A stretch of DNA of 64,000 nucleotides from Plantago major (lineage: Eukaryota; Streptophyta; Magnoliopsida; Lamiales; Plantaginaceae), in NCBI GenBank assembly GCA_026545765.1, contig JAIFAC010000254.1, positions 62,001 to 126,000 of the forward strand. Direction: 5' to 3'. Below are positions 41,001-51,249 of this stretch, one piece after another. Position 1 is the first letter of the stretch. Every line of letters begins with the position of its first letter. The position numbers were made by a program, and so were the translations under genes. The notes below the pieces were generated by a model that saw only the letters and a list, made by a program, of their open reading frames with translations, ran no database searches and was not told the DNA's origin.

Positions 41001-42648
41001 ACAGGAAGGAGTATGAGTATCACAAGCGAATAACACTACTTGAAAGTAAAACAACACACATAAGGTGGGATCAACAACACAATAAGCAGGTGGCATAATT
41101 ACAAGCGGAGAAGTCAATTTGAGATGGAAACAACACACCTGGAGGAGTAATAAAATAACGAGCGAAGAACTCTACATGGGAGTTAAACAAAACACTGAAA
41201 AGTGGGATAAAAAACAACGAACAACTCCACTTGAGAGATAAACAACACACTGTGGGGGATAATGTCAAGCGAAAAGTCTATTGGCATTTAAACAATACAT
41301 GAAGGAGTATGAGTATCACAAGCGAATAACACTACTTGAAAGTAAAACAACACATAAGGTGGGATCAACAACCACAATAAGCAGTGGCATAATTACAAGC
41401 GGAGAAGTCAATTTGAGATTGAAACAACACACGGAGGTAATAAAATAATGAGCGAAGAATTCTACATGAGAGTTAAACAAAACACAAAAGTGGGATAAAC
41501 AACAAACGAACAACTCCACTTGAGAGATAAACAACACACTAAGGGGGATAATGTCAAATGAAGAAGTCTATTGACATTTAAATAATACGGAAGGAGTATG
41601 AGTATCACAAGCGAATAACACTACTTGAAAGTTAAACATCACACATAAGAGTGGGATAAACTATAAATGTAAACACAATAAGCGAGTGGCAAAATTACAA
41701 GCGGAGAAGTCGATTTGAGATTGAAACAACACAGGAGGAGTAATAAAATAATGAGCGAAGAATTCTACTTGATAGTAAAACAAAACCTGAAAAGGTGGGA
41801 TAAAAAACAAGCGAACAACTCCACTTGAGAGATAAACAACACACTAAAGGTGGGATAATGTCAAATGAAAAGTCTATTAGGCATTTAAACAATACACGGA
41901 AGGTATGAGTATCACAAGCGAATAACACTACTTGAAAGTAAAACAACACACATAAAGTGGGATCAACAACACAATAAGCAGTGGCAAAATTACAAGCGGA
42001 GAAGTCAATTTGAGATGGAAACAACACCGGGAGGTAATAAAATAACGAGCGAAGAATTCTACATGAGTTAAACAAAACACAAAAGGTGGGATAAAAACAA
42101 GCGAACAACTCCACTTGAGAGATAAACAACACACTAGAGGGGATAATGTCAAGCGAAAAAGTCTATTCGGCATTTAAACAATACAGAAGGAGTATGAGTA
42201 TCACAAGCGAATAACACTACTTGAAAGTAAAACATCACACATAAAGTGGGATGAACAACCTGATAAGCAGGTGGCATAATTACAAGCGGAGAAGTCAATT
42301 TGAGATTGAAACAACACACGGAGGTAATAAAATAACGAGCGAAGAACTCTACATGATAGTTAAACAAAACCTGAAGCAGTGCGATAAATAACAAACGAAC
42401 AACTCCACTTGAGAGATAAACAACACTAAAGGTGGGATAATGTCAAATGAAGAAGTCTATTGATTTAAATAATACATGGGTATGAGTTTCACAAGCGAAA
42501 ACTCTACTTGAGAGTTAAACATCACACAAAGGAGTGGGATAAACTACAAATGTAAAACTACTCGAGAGTTAAATAACCTGATAAAGTGGAAAAATTACAA
42601 GCGGACAAGTCAATTTGAGATTTAAACAACACACGGGAGTAATAAAAT
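38055..42648. repeat. B-type repeats, continuous low-fidelity stretch up to the insert
   Basis: Subunit order is B, but most subunits have small losses, so HOR spacing falls to about 590-610 bp. AAGCG replaces AAACG in most subunits, and the stub often reads AACCTGATAAGCAG. The last complete subunit is an X (GTGGAAAAATTAC). The array then stops about 15 bases into the following Y subunit. Confidence 0.8.
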
Positions 42649-42712
42649 AACGAAGGACCTCCGGACTTAATAAGACATATAAATGAACTCTCGGACAATA
42701 TAGTCCTTCGTT
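42649..42712. repeat. 64-bp hairpin at the left insert boundary
   Basis: Perfect 10-bp inverted ends, AACGAAGGAC at 42,649-42,658 and GTCCTTCGTT at 42,703-42,712, enclose 44 AT-rich bases. The left arm begins with the last bases of satellite sequence (AATAAAATAACGAA). The right arm continues as TTTATT, so the inverted likeness reaches a little into the satellite side. It could be a small palindromic insertion, a fold-back formed at a repair joint, or chance. No protein or known element is visible. Confidence 0.6.
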
Positions 42713-45700
42713 TTATTCCGTTTCCATACGCCCTAGGATGTCAGGGCGATAGTCAAAAGCGTTCGCGAGGTCTTGGGATTACGGATGGAGTAGGTTTGGG
42801 CGATGAATCGTGGACTGAGTGTGTCCGTGGAACTTTCTTGTGGATGTCCTTTCTTCCGGAAGATTCCGGCGCTAGGGGCGGAACCCATGAAACGATTAAC
42901 CCTCAAGCAGACGGGCGGTGGTGGCGGTGTTGATGGCGAGAACATTGGTCGATCTCGGACTATAGGCGGTGTGGGAGGTCTATAGATCGAATGCGCTCCA
43001 ACAGGCAGGCGGTGGTAGGCGGGCATGAGGCGATGGCGTGGAGATGTTGAGGCGGTGGAGACCGTGTTGAGTAGAAGCGAGTCCGTCAAGCAATCGTCCA
43101 GGAGACGAAGGTGTCTCGAAGCGAAGAAGATGGTGAGGAAGAGAGGAAGAGGCGAGGAGGAAAGAAGAAGGATCTCTGTCACTTATCCCTCTAGGCGATC
43201 CGATCGGTAGATTGCAGTACATCCATACGCCGATTGATCCGATCTTCAAGTAATCGAGGGCCGTGGTGAAAAAGCCGCCAGTAAAGTTCCGCGTCCTGCG
43301 TCATTTGTTACCATGGCGGATCAATTTGGAAAGTGCATGACGGGCTTCTTCCTCGTGTCGTCCGGGGTGAGGCGGAGGACATCCAGTGGAGGCGAAGTGG
43401 AGATCCGATTAGTAGAAATCATGATTCCGAGCACAGTCACGCCTTTACAATCCGCCCGGGTATATGTGTGCATGAGGTGGCCTTCTCCTGCGGATGGAAG
43501 ATCCCCATTGCTCTTGGTGAAAAATATCCTGAACCATATTGGTATAGGTCGAGTCGAGTTATCCCAAGTCCTGGTAACCTTATTTGCTTTGTAATTTTTG
43601 CAAGAAAAGGCGACTGTAAACTTGAGAATTTTAAGCGGCTCTTCCATGTCTCGTTCGGTCAAGAATCCACTATTCTATACATTCATGAATAAAACCTTAT
43701 AACTTTATCTCGGACTCCATCTAAATCGTTGGGGTGAAGTGGTGGAACAAGTACATTTTGCGCATGGCCTGAAACCGGAGAAGTCAGAGGCGGCGAAACG
43801 ATGGGCCCTTACAAAGTTTGAGGAAGCATCCCGGTGGCGCCCTCTTCCCAAGAATGTGGCTCCGTGGGTGGCGCCATCCACAAAAGTATGACCCTACTTA
43901 TCCGTTTCACGGATTGATCGCCATCCACTTACCTTTGCGGACTAACGGTGAAGTAGAAGTGGGAGGAAAACGGACTTGATGAGATTAGTTATTTGGAGAC
44001 TTGGCATTTTCTTCTTCATTACACTCTATTTTGATCAGTTTCCATAATTCAATAATCCTTCTTTAACCCGCTTGTTTCTAATGCCTTGGTTTATTATGAC
44101 TCAATGGTTTGACTACATCATGTCGACTCTCGGAGAGAAGAAAGTTGGAGAGACGACAAGCTCTGGAAGTCGTGGTCAAGGACCAAGATTATTAACACTT
44201 CAGATACGCCTATGTTGGATCCGAAAAATCTGCTTGTTCGCCCGAAGAGGAAAGGCGGAACAAGGTGGTGAACTCGGGCCTTGGCGGTGCACGATAAGTA
44301 AAGGCTCACCCTTTCTGTGGGCGCCATAACACTCGAGCTCCGCCAAGGCGTACTTATGCGGGATGCCATTGTCTTGGGACAAAGAGGCGGCAGCTCGGAA
44401 GCTCTACTAACTGCGAAAGCGTGATTGTCCTATCCTTCCTATGGACAGCTGCTCTGGACAAGAATGCAGCGTGTGCGGACTCCGGAAATGGGCGGTCGGG
44501 GGTTGGATGCTCTATACCGGAGGGTAAATCATCCTTAATTTACTTGCCCGTTCTTAATGTGACCTGAAATATAACATATCTACTGGTGTTTCCCGGCTTG
44601 GGTGCTTCATCAAGGCCATGTAGTGGAAGGCGATTAGGCAGGCCACCATCGAAGAGGACCTTCTGAAAGGCGTGGCCACATCCATGGATGAAGAAAAAAG
44701 TGAAGCAGTGGAGATGAAATTTGAAGGAGGAAGAGGTGAGGTCCCAAGTTGAAGACCAGTGGGAGAAAGTCAAAGCGGAACTCGACCACCGAGAGGTTCG
44801 TCGATAAAGCGATCTGAGCTTTCTGGATTTTAAGAACATCTGGTCGGTGGCCTCAATATGTCGATCTTCATGGCCGTAACTTCTGAGTCCGCTTCTTTCA
44901 AGTTCTTGGCGTCGGACAAGTCGGATGCCGCCCGGTGGATGGGTTTAATCATGATCGGTCATTGCGATCGAGGACTTCTTCCATGATTTTATTTGGAAAG
45001 GCGGAGGATTAATCCCCTGCGGATCACGAATGGTGTTGAAGTGCCGTCGATAGTGTCTCGGACGAAGCGGTTGTACATGTGAGTTCGATGGGCTGGTCGC
45101 GATGAAAGCGATATTGAGATCGAGCAGCGGGCCTTTCCTTCGAGGTTAAATCCGGAAGCTCTTTTGAAAGTGGGCCTTGTACCCTTTGACTATCGAACTT
45201 TCTGCGAAGTGGTTTGCCCTACACCCGCGTTCTCGATCTTCCTGCTGATTTCGACTTGTTTGCCCACGCTCAAGCTCTTGCTGCGGAAACCACCAATCGG
45301 CCTGAAGCTGAGGAAGCTGGTCCAAGCCAGACTGGGGCCTAACGAGAAGTCCGGGGTATGCCCCGTTAGAAATTCTGTATTTTTCTGTTATATTTGCATC
45401 TTTTGATAACTCGGAATATCCTTCCATCTTATGACAATGTTCTGTATTTTATCCGAAGAGATGAACTTTTTATGCTTCGAGCGTTTTCTTGCTCTCTTAA
45501 ATGTTCCTTTCTTTATCATTGCTCTAATTTGAGTTATTATAAATTACCCATCTCTTAAAACTCGGACGGCGGAGATGGTATCGATGTAAATCAAACCATC
45601 ATCCTTCAATACCGACTGATTCGTCCCTTAGGGTCGAATTCTTCTAGAAGGAGGAAGGTGAAACAGTGAAGTAGTCATTATGACTACGTCTTTTCATCTT

Positions 45701-45751
45701 CTTAGTCGTCGGATGATTGACAGATGTCGAGATCTGAAAGACTTATTGCCA

Positions 45752-45760
45752 CTATAAATA
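45752..45760 (+). promoter_or_regulatory. TATA-like site before the antisense reading frame
   Basis: CTATAAATA followed by a C/T-rich stretch (TTCTCCTTTTTCAC and TTCCCTCATTCTTTC) up to the ATG at 45,847. The spacing fits a plant core promoter with a short leader. A second similar site, CTATAAATC, lies at 46,400-46,408 on the same strand without a clear frame after it. Confidence 0.35.
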
Positions 45761-45846
45761 AGGGTGTGGTAATTCTCCTTTTTCACTGTTGTACCTTCCC
45801 TCATTCTTTCTTGTGTTTTAACCACTTTCTTCTCTAGCGGAAGTCA

Positions 45847-46131
45847 ATGTTTTTGATAATGTCAGAATCGAGCGATGATGAGTATGGTCCTTTGGGTGGC
45901 GTACTTACGAACATGCATCCATTTATCCGGGCGGGAACTTGGCGTGATCCGATCGTCACAGATTATGAAGGTGAACCCCTCGATGTCGAGAATAGCCGGA
46001 GGCTGGTGAAGAGGCGTGTGAATGACGAAGTTGATTCGGGAGAATCGGATCTGACAAGCTTCATACAGCGGTGGTTGAGTCGAGTTCAACTTCTAGGCAA
46101 TGGTGATGTTCAAGGCGTATGCCCGTGGTAG
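45847..46131 (+). CDS. Small plus-strand reading frame in the element's 3' region
   Basis: Ninety-four codons, antisense to the retrotransposon, starting MFLIMSESSDDEYGPLGG; the acidic SESSDDEYG cluster is at residues 6-14. No signal peptide, membrane segment or known domain is recognised. A TATA-like CTATAAATA lies about 95 bases upstream (45,752-45,760), followed by a pyrimidine-rich leader. Antisense reading frames between integrase and the 3' LTR are known in some plant Tat elements, and this may be the remains of one. Chance is a real alternative at this length. Confidence 0.3.
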   Translation: MFLIMSESSDDEYGPLGGVLTNMHPFIRAGTWRDPIVTDYEGEPLDVENSRRLVKRRVNDEVDSGESDLTSFIQRWLSRVQLLGNGDVQGVCPW

Positions 46132-46510
46132 CATATGCGTAGATGTTGAATAATTTTTCTTATATAATTGAACTATTTTCCTTGGGTGGGACCTCGTCTT
46201 TTCCTTCTTGCGGACCTCGTCGGATGAAATTGGCGCATATTTTTGTGAAAACTTGGCTAAGAAACTCGGACGTAGTTGATGGGCTTGGGTTTGATTGGAT
46301 AAACCCGTCGGGCCCATGACTTTATTCAACGAATGGATAGTTTAAGCCCATTGTCGACGTCGAAGTTACGGCGTGTCGGACGCACATTGGTTACGCCTTC
46401 TATAAATCTGCGGATCTCTCTTGGCCTCGATCGTGCAAATCAACTTCCACTTTCCAAATCTACTCAATAGCAAAAAGCGGTTTCTTGAATAGTTTCCCCT
46501 CTTGACTCCG

Positions 46511-46550
46511 TCCACTCTCAAATCGGCATTTATCCGAGTTTGAGAGTGGA
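46511..46550. repeat. Strong hairpin in the element's 3' region
   Basis: TCCACTCTCAAA at 46,511-46,522 pairs perfectly with TTTGAGAGTGGA at 46,539-46,550. The stem extends inward by TCGG/CCGA with one bulged base, leaving a seven-base loop. A weaker hairpin of similar sequence, CACTCTTAA with TTAAGAGTG, lies at 46,661-46,697. Their role is unknown. Confidence 0.6.
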
Positions 46551-47224
46551 GTGGAATCTTGAGGAAAATCGTGAATCGATCGCGAAAAGCATAGATCTTA
46601 GCTTGAATGTAAATGCTCGTCTCTTCTATTCTCTTCCATCCCCACTTTAATGGCTCGAATCACTCTTAAGTTGGAAATGGTTTAGAATTTAAGAGTGTTT
46701 GAGGCTTCATCTTGGCCAATCTCTTCTGTCGCACTTTGTTTTCCTGGATCTGGGACTTGCATTCCGTGTTTGGTGGTATCTGAAGGATTCGGTATGTAAC
46801 CGTTTTCTTGTGTGCGAGGTAGATTGAGTTCTGGTCTCCACGAAAACCGGATCTTTGCGTTTGACACGGAGGAAGCTTTTTCTGAGGGCGATCTTTCTTT
46901 GAGATGGCGTATCTCGAGACATTTCGCCTTTTTCTCGTAGCGTCCGGATATCGATCCGTGATTGCAAATTATCTGAACAACATTAAATGCAATTCGTCTA
47001 TGTATGAGCGAAATCTCTTGCTTTCTTTGTAGCTAATGAACATTAGAAATCGAAGATAGAGGTTGTATTGATTTGGCGGAAATTCAATTACAACTTGAGA
47101 AGCTATGGCGATGAAAAAAAGAAAGCAGGCGGCGGAGTTACATGTAGCAGATAGTTGATATTGAAATGATCAATCGAAATGATGGAGTTCAGCAATGTTC
47201 TTCAAGCATAGAACTTGGAGGTTT

Positions 47225-48200
47225 CTAGCATTCCACAGACGCTTTGAGGAGATGTCCGTTCTCATCTTCTAATACATAACATCCATTTACTTTGGCCCGA
47301 CAATCTTGTAGGGTCCTTCCCATGAGCTTGAGCTTTCCAACATTGCTCAAGATGTCGCGTCGAACACTAAGTCCCCGACTTGCAAGATTACGCATGCGTT
47401 CTGTTGTAGGCTCGGCGGCGGTTGCACGATACCTAAGGATATTCGCGATTACATCGGACCTTTTACATTCAAGCATGTCATTTCGAATATCAAGGCTTCT
47501 CGGTTTACCTTGTCTTCAAACTCTTGGATTCTCAAAGTTTCTGACAATCTCGGATGGTATGGCCTCTGAACCATACACGAGGATAAAGGAGTTTCTTTGG
47601 TGCGATCCGTGCCGTGGTGCGATCGACCATATATACGCCTTCGAATTCGTCCTTGACTTTCTTGCGAAGTTCTTAACTTCTCGAGGATCTTGACTATTGT
47701 TTTGTTTGTGGACTCGGTCATCCATTGGCTTGTGGGTATCAGCGGATGTAAATCGTTGCTCGATTTTGAAGGATGCCGACCATTCCTTGACTATGTCACG
47801 AAGCTGGGCACCATTATCGAGGCGAGAATCTAAGCGAGCCAGCGGCAGATGATATTCTTCGGATAAAGGTCCGCTTTTCGACTCTCGTAATGGTTGCGAC
47901 CTCGGCTTCTACCCATTTGGTAAATTACTCCACTACAATGAAACTTCTTACTGGGTACCCTGAAATGGTCCGACAATGCCGATACCCCTTGATCGAGCGG
48001 ACGCGCTATGATTGGCGGAATCATAGGGTTAAATCGCGATGTGGGATATTCGTAATATTGGCAATCCGACATCTCCGGGCGTGGTCGGAATCTTCTAGAT
48101 GGTGGGCGATAATAGCCATGTCGTATGATTTTCTAGGCGAGGTCCTCCCGGAATGACTCCCGACTTAGTTGTATCTCTTCAAGCGCAGTTTGTGCTTCTT
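47225..48200 (-). pseudogene. Integrase region (fossil)
   Basis: A zinc-finger-like start (SHSGR and a GYY block near 48,100-48,170) is followed by core sequence with KNIICRW near 47,835-47,855. Next comes the ETPLSSCMV and VQRPYHP neighbourhood near 47,550-47,610. The C-terminal domain contains NVGKLK and GCYVLEDENGHLL at about 47,250-47,350, the typical GKL-GPY-KL end of plant Ty3/gypsy integrase. No chromodomain is visible after it. The region is broken. Confidence 0.75.
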
Positions 48201-48549
48201 GTGGATTCAAGCATCTCGGTGGGTCCTGAAAAAGATCTTTTATGCAGATCTTCACCCATTAAAAATATCTATTTGCTCGGCATTGCACTCCTTGATTCTT
48301 TCGGATCGGTCGGCAAAGATCCGTCCTTGAGATAGTTAAAATGTCGGTCATCGGTTTCTTCCATGTAAAGTATCATGACATGACTGGAACTCATGACGGA
48401 TGAGTCGGTGATGGTGAGTAAATTACCCTCCTTGTGTCCAAGTCATTGTAGCGGTCGTATTTTCTAAGGCATCGGCTCTTTCATTCCAAACTCATCAAAC
48501 TTTTCGGGGTGAATTCCTCGAAGTGGCCTCATTCTTGAGTAGCTCAAGA

Positions 48550-50240
48550 TACTTGATCATCGAAGGACCTTGTGGCAAAATTTCACGAAAATTGGGCTTG
48601 GACAATTTGTGAGTCCGTGTAAGCCTTGACCTTAGGGCTTGGAGACTTGGCGATGTGACCCATTAAAAGTGCTTCATAATACGCCTCATTATTTGTAACT
48701 TTGAAATCCATGGAAACGCATAGTGAGTTCCGCCTCTGAGCTCTTAAGGTGAATTCAATTCCTCACTCTTCCGGTGGAAGAACCATCGACTTCAATGTCC
48801 AAATATCGGAAGGATGTTTTTGATTTGGAGATCTCTGCAGTGCTGAGTTCGCTCTTGGTTCATTTCCTCAGTGATTTTAGATTACGATGTTGTCAGGCTG
48901 GGGTCTACGGGATCATCACAAGTAGAAACATTTGGTTGACCAGTTTCTCCCTCGACCAAGGAGGGTCGATTGAGGCTGGGCTTCCTCAAGGTTTTGGGTT
49001 GAACTTTGGAGAAATTTGGATTTGGACTATATGTTTGGTGATTAAGCACTCGAACACTTGTCGGGACTTTCTGAATCTTTCTCTGGGTAATCCGCTAAGA
49101 AGTCGGCGAGGACACTGAGCCTTTTTGGCGAACTGGTAGCAAATGTCGTATTATGAGCTCGATCGCCCACTTAGAGTCGTCCAGTTAGTCGGGCTTTCCT
49201 AGGACTGTTCAAAGGTTCGTAGTTAGTACCACTATTTTGTGAGATTTGAAGTAAGGTTTTAAGCGTGCGGTATAAACTAAAAGCGTATGAGTTTCTCGAT
49301 CTTCAAGTATCTTGTCTCCGTGACAAGAACTTTGCTAAGATAGTAGATCGGCAAATGCTCGTTAGATTGAATCCGTATTGAGACGGAACTCATTGCCTCT
49401 TCCGTAATTGCTAGGTAGAGGTAGAGTGGTTCTCCTTGACGGGCTTGGAGGAGTGGAGGGAATGGAGGTATTCTTTCAATTTTGAAAGCCTCGGAACATT
49501 CCCGGTCCACACAAAGTTCTCTCCTTTCGGAGGTTTTGAAGAACGGAAGATTTTCTCGAATGACGGGAAATAAAAGCGACTTAAGGACATGAGACTTCCT
49601 ATGAGCCGTTGTACCTCATTGAGGGTTTTGGTGTGGCGGCGAGATCTAGGATCGCCTTGATTTTCTCGGGATTGGCGATTCCCCTTTCCGTGACCATGTA
49701 TCAGGAATTTTCCTCCTTCACTCCAAAAGTGCATTTTCGGATTGATTTCATCCCATACTTCCATGATGGAAAAGCAATTGTTGAGATGCTCGATATGCTC
49801 TTCTCGATCTTACTTTTAACAAGCATGTCGTCTCGTAGACTTCCATCGTCTTCGATCTCATCTTTGAACATTTGGTTTACCGATTTGGTAGGTGGCCCGC
49901 ATTCTTGATCCGAATGGCATCACCTTGAAGCGATATACTCCTCTGCTGCGAAGAAGTTTTCTTAACGTCCTCCTAGCCGAATTTGATAGAAACTTGGTAT
50001 CGTCCATGAAGCTCGATGGCGCACATCCGGAGTAAAGTCGACAGTTGATCTATCCGTGGCAATGAATCTGGATCCTTGGGACAAAACTTATTCAACCTTG
50101 TGAAGTCATTACATTCGCCACTTGCTGGCGATTTTTCGACGAACAATATTGCAAACCCGGTCGAGTGGCGGACTTCCTCGATGTATCACGCCTTTAGGAG
50201 TCGATCGACTTGGCGGATATGATGGCATCCTTGATTGGGC
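48550..50240 (-). pseudogene. pol: Reverse transcriptase and RNase H regions (fossil)
   Basis: Blocks seen in order on the minus strand: the FTRLNKFCPKDP stretch near 50,070-50,110; RFKVMPFGS near 49,905-49,950, the conserved reverse transcriptase block; the catalytic neighbourhood near 49,800-49,840; TLNEVQRLIGSL near 49,600-49,640; the connection/RNase H stretch with EPLYLYLAI and YYLSKVL at 49,330-49,440; and a second RNase H-like block with EVDGSSTG near 48,770-48,790 and TNNEAYYEALL near 48,670-48,710. The second block is characteristic of Tat-clade elements, which carry an added RNase H. The region is broken in many places. Confidence 0.75.
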
Positions 50241-50609
50241 CAAAGTCTTTCCTTTTACATCGGATGTATTTGACCAAGGATCCATATTCGACGGTGAAGT
50301 GTAACCCGTGGTCGATCCCTTGATCGTCGGTACTCGGCGAACACATCATTTTTTCGGGCGGCGATGAGCTTCATCTCTACTTCCACATTCATTTCGGTCC
50401 CGATCCTTGTTTTCTTCTGGGATCACCAATAATTCGATCTCTTTAAAGGGTCTCATGGGGCTCGATTCTCGTTGTTCTAGGAAATTTTCCTTGGCTTCCT
50501 ATGCCGACTTGTGAGTCCTCCTTTACGGGTGGAAGGGCGATGGCGTCGGGAAGTCATGGTGTTATTACAGTATGAGCGCCCTTCTTGTGGACATGATATA
50601 ACATTCCCA

Positions 50610-51249
50610 AGCTTCTCGACATTTCGAGTTCTTGTCCGACCGAAGGCCGTTGGGAACTTCATCTGTTGTGGAAGTAGATGAAACAACTTCGGGCTGGTTG
50701 AGACAGGCGTCCGAAGATAGTCGAAAGTTTGTTCGACCACCTGCGGACTTCTTGTGTCACCCTTATCGGAAAGGTACCAAGAGAAACATGTAGCATGATA
50801 CTTAGAGGTCTGTTCCTCTTAGAATCCTAATATGGAGGTGTGCACTCGCAATATCGGACTACCTAATGCCATTTGATCCGGTGTCCTCTTAGAGATGATG
50901 TTGAGGAACTTCGGTGTCAACAGATCTTATTCACTCGGTAGGTTGCAATGGTTAAGGAGACCACCGATGGGTCATCTGGGTTTTGATGTCTTCTCCCCGT
51001 GGGAGGAGGAATTTCTTGTCATCGAATGAGATGGCGTTAGTGCAGAATCTTTGGACTAGCATATGCTCGATCGTTGTTTGGAGGTTTTTCTTGGTGAGCT
51101 CCTTGCGTTCTGCTATCTCCCCATTGGTCCTCCTGATAGTGTTGATCACCCATTTGTATGGGGCGTTTTCCATTTCGATATCGTCGATTATCGGTAAAGC
51201 GTTAGTCGGATGGGGTGGATAGTTGGTTGGCGGAGGTGGCAAAAGCGAT
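50610..51249 (-). pseudogene. Protease region of the Tat-like element (fossil)
   Basis: Readable minus-strand blocks include AISFDDKKFLLPRGEDIKTQ near 51,000, resembling the segment just before the aspartic protease of plant Ty3/gypsy elements, and QQMKFPTAFG near 50,640-50,670, matching the conserved KFPT-GVGEV stretch between protease and reverse transcriptase. These two anchors bracket the protease. The region is broken. Confidence 0.55.

Larger units (their letters stand above)
18782..42648. repeat. Satellite array, subfamily B (638-bp and 303-bp higher-order repeats)
   Basis: Same ~56-bp subunit design as subfamily A but with its own diagnostic changes: GAGTGGCATAATTAC in X, GAGTGCGATAAAC in Z, GTCAAATGAAG and GTCAAACGAAAAAG in W, GAGTTTCAC in one V, and ACTACAAATGTAAAAC in P. 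The long HOR is 638 bp: stub, X, Y, Z, W, V, P, X, Y, Z, W, V. A short HOR of 303 bp contains only stub, X, Y, Z, W, V. Clean stub starts include 19,002, 19,615, 20,254, 20,890, 21,503, 22,138, 22,442, 23,077, 23,690, 26,182, 26,820, 27,117, 27,719, 28,022, 28,636, 31,037, 31,340, 31,642, 31,945, 32,248, 36,494, 37,108 and 37,411. Shared subunit order and the shared stub show that A and B descend from one HOR. No gene seen. Confidence 0.95.
42713..47224 (-). mobile_element. 3' region of the Tat-like element, no LTR recognised
   Basis: About 4.5 kb beyond integrase with no pol-like block. Its base composition matches the rest of the insert, not the satellite. Long 3' regions between integrase and the 3' LTR are usual in Tat-clade elements and may carry an antisense reading frame. 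I searched by eye for the LTR ends and for distinctive internal LTR strings and found none, so the 3' LTR is absent or too altered to see. Part of this stretch could instead belong to another insertion. Confidence 0.5.

Noticed and set aside
1-42648. Dozens of minus-strand reading frames of 60-145 codons (repeating Cys/Phe/Leu-rich peptides)
   Set aside because: They are the translated satellite. They recur once per HOR in several frames, have no independent start signals, lie in overlapping pairs in different frames, and change with every small indel. No domain is recognisable.
42713-45700. Several plus- and minus-strand frames of 60-150 codons near 42,733-45,427
   Set aside because: No recognisable domains, heavily overlapping on both strands, and in the GC-richer 3' region of a decayed element where open frames arise by chance.
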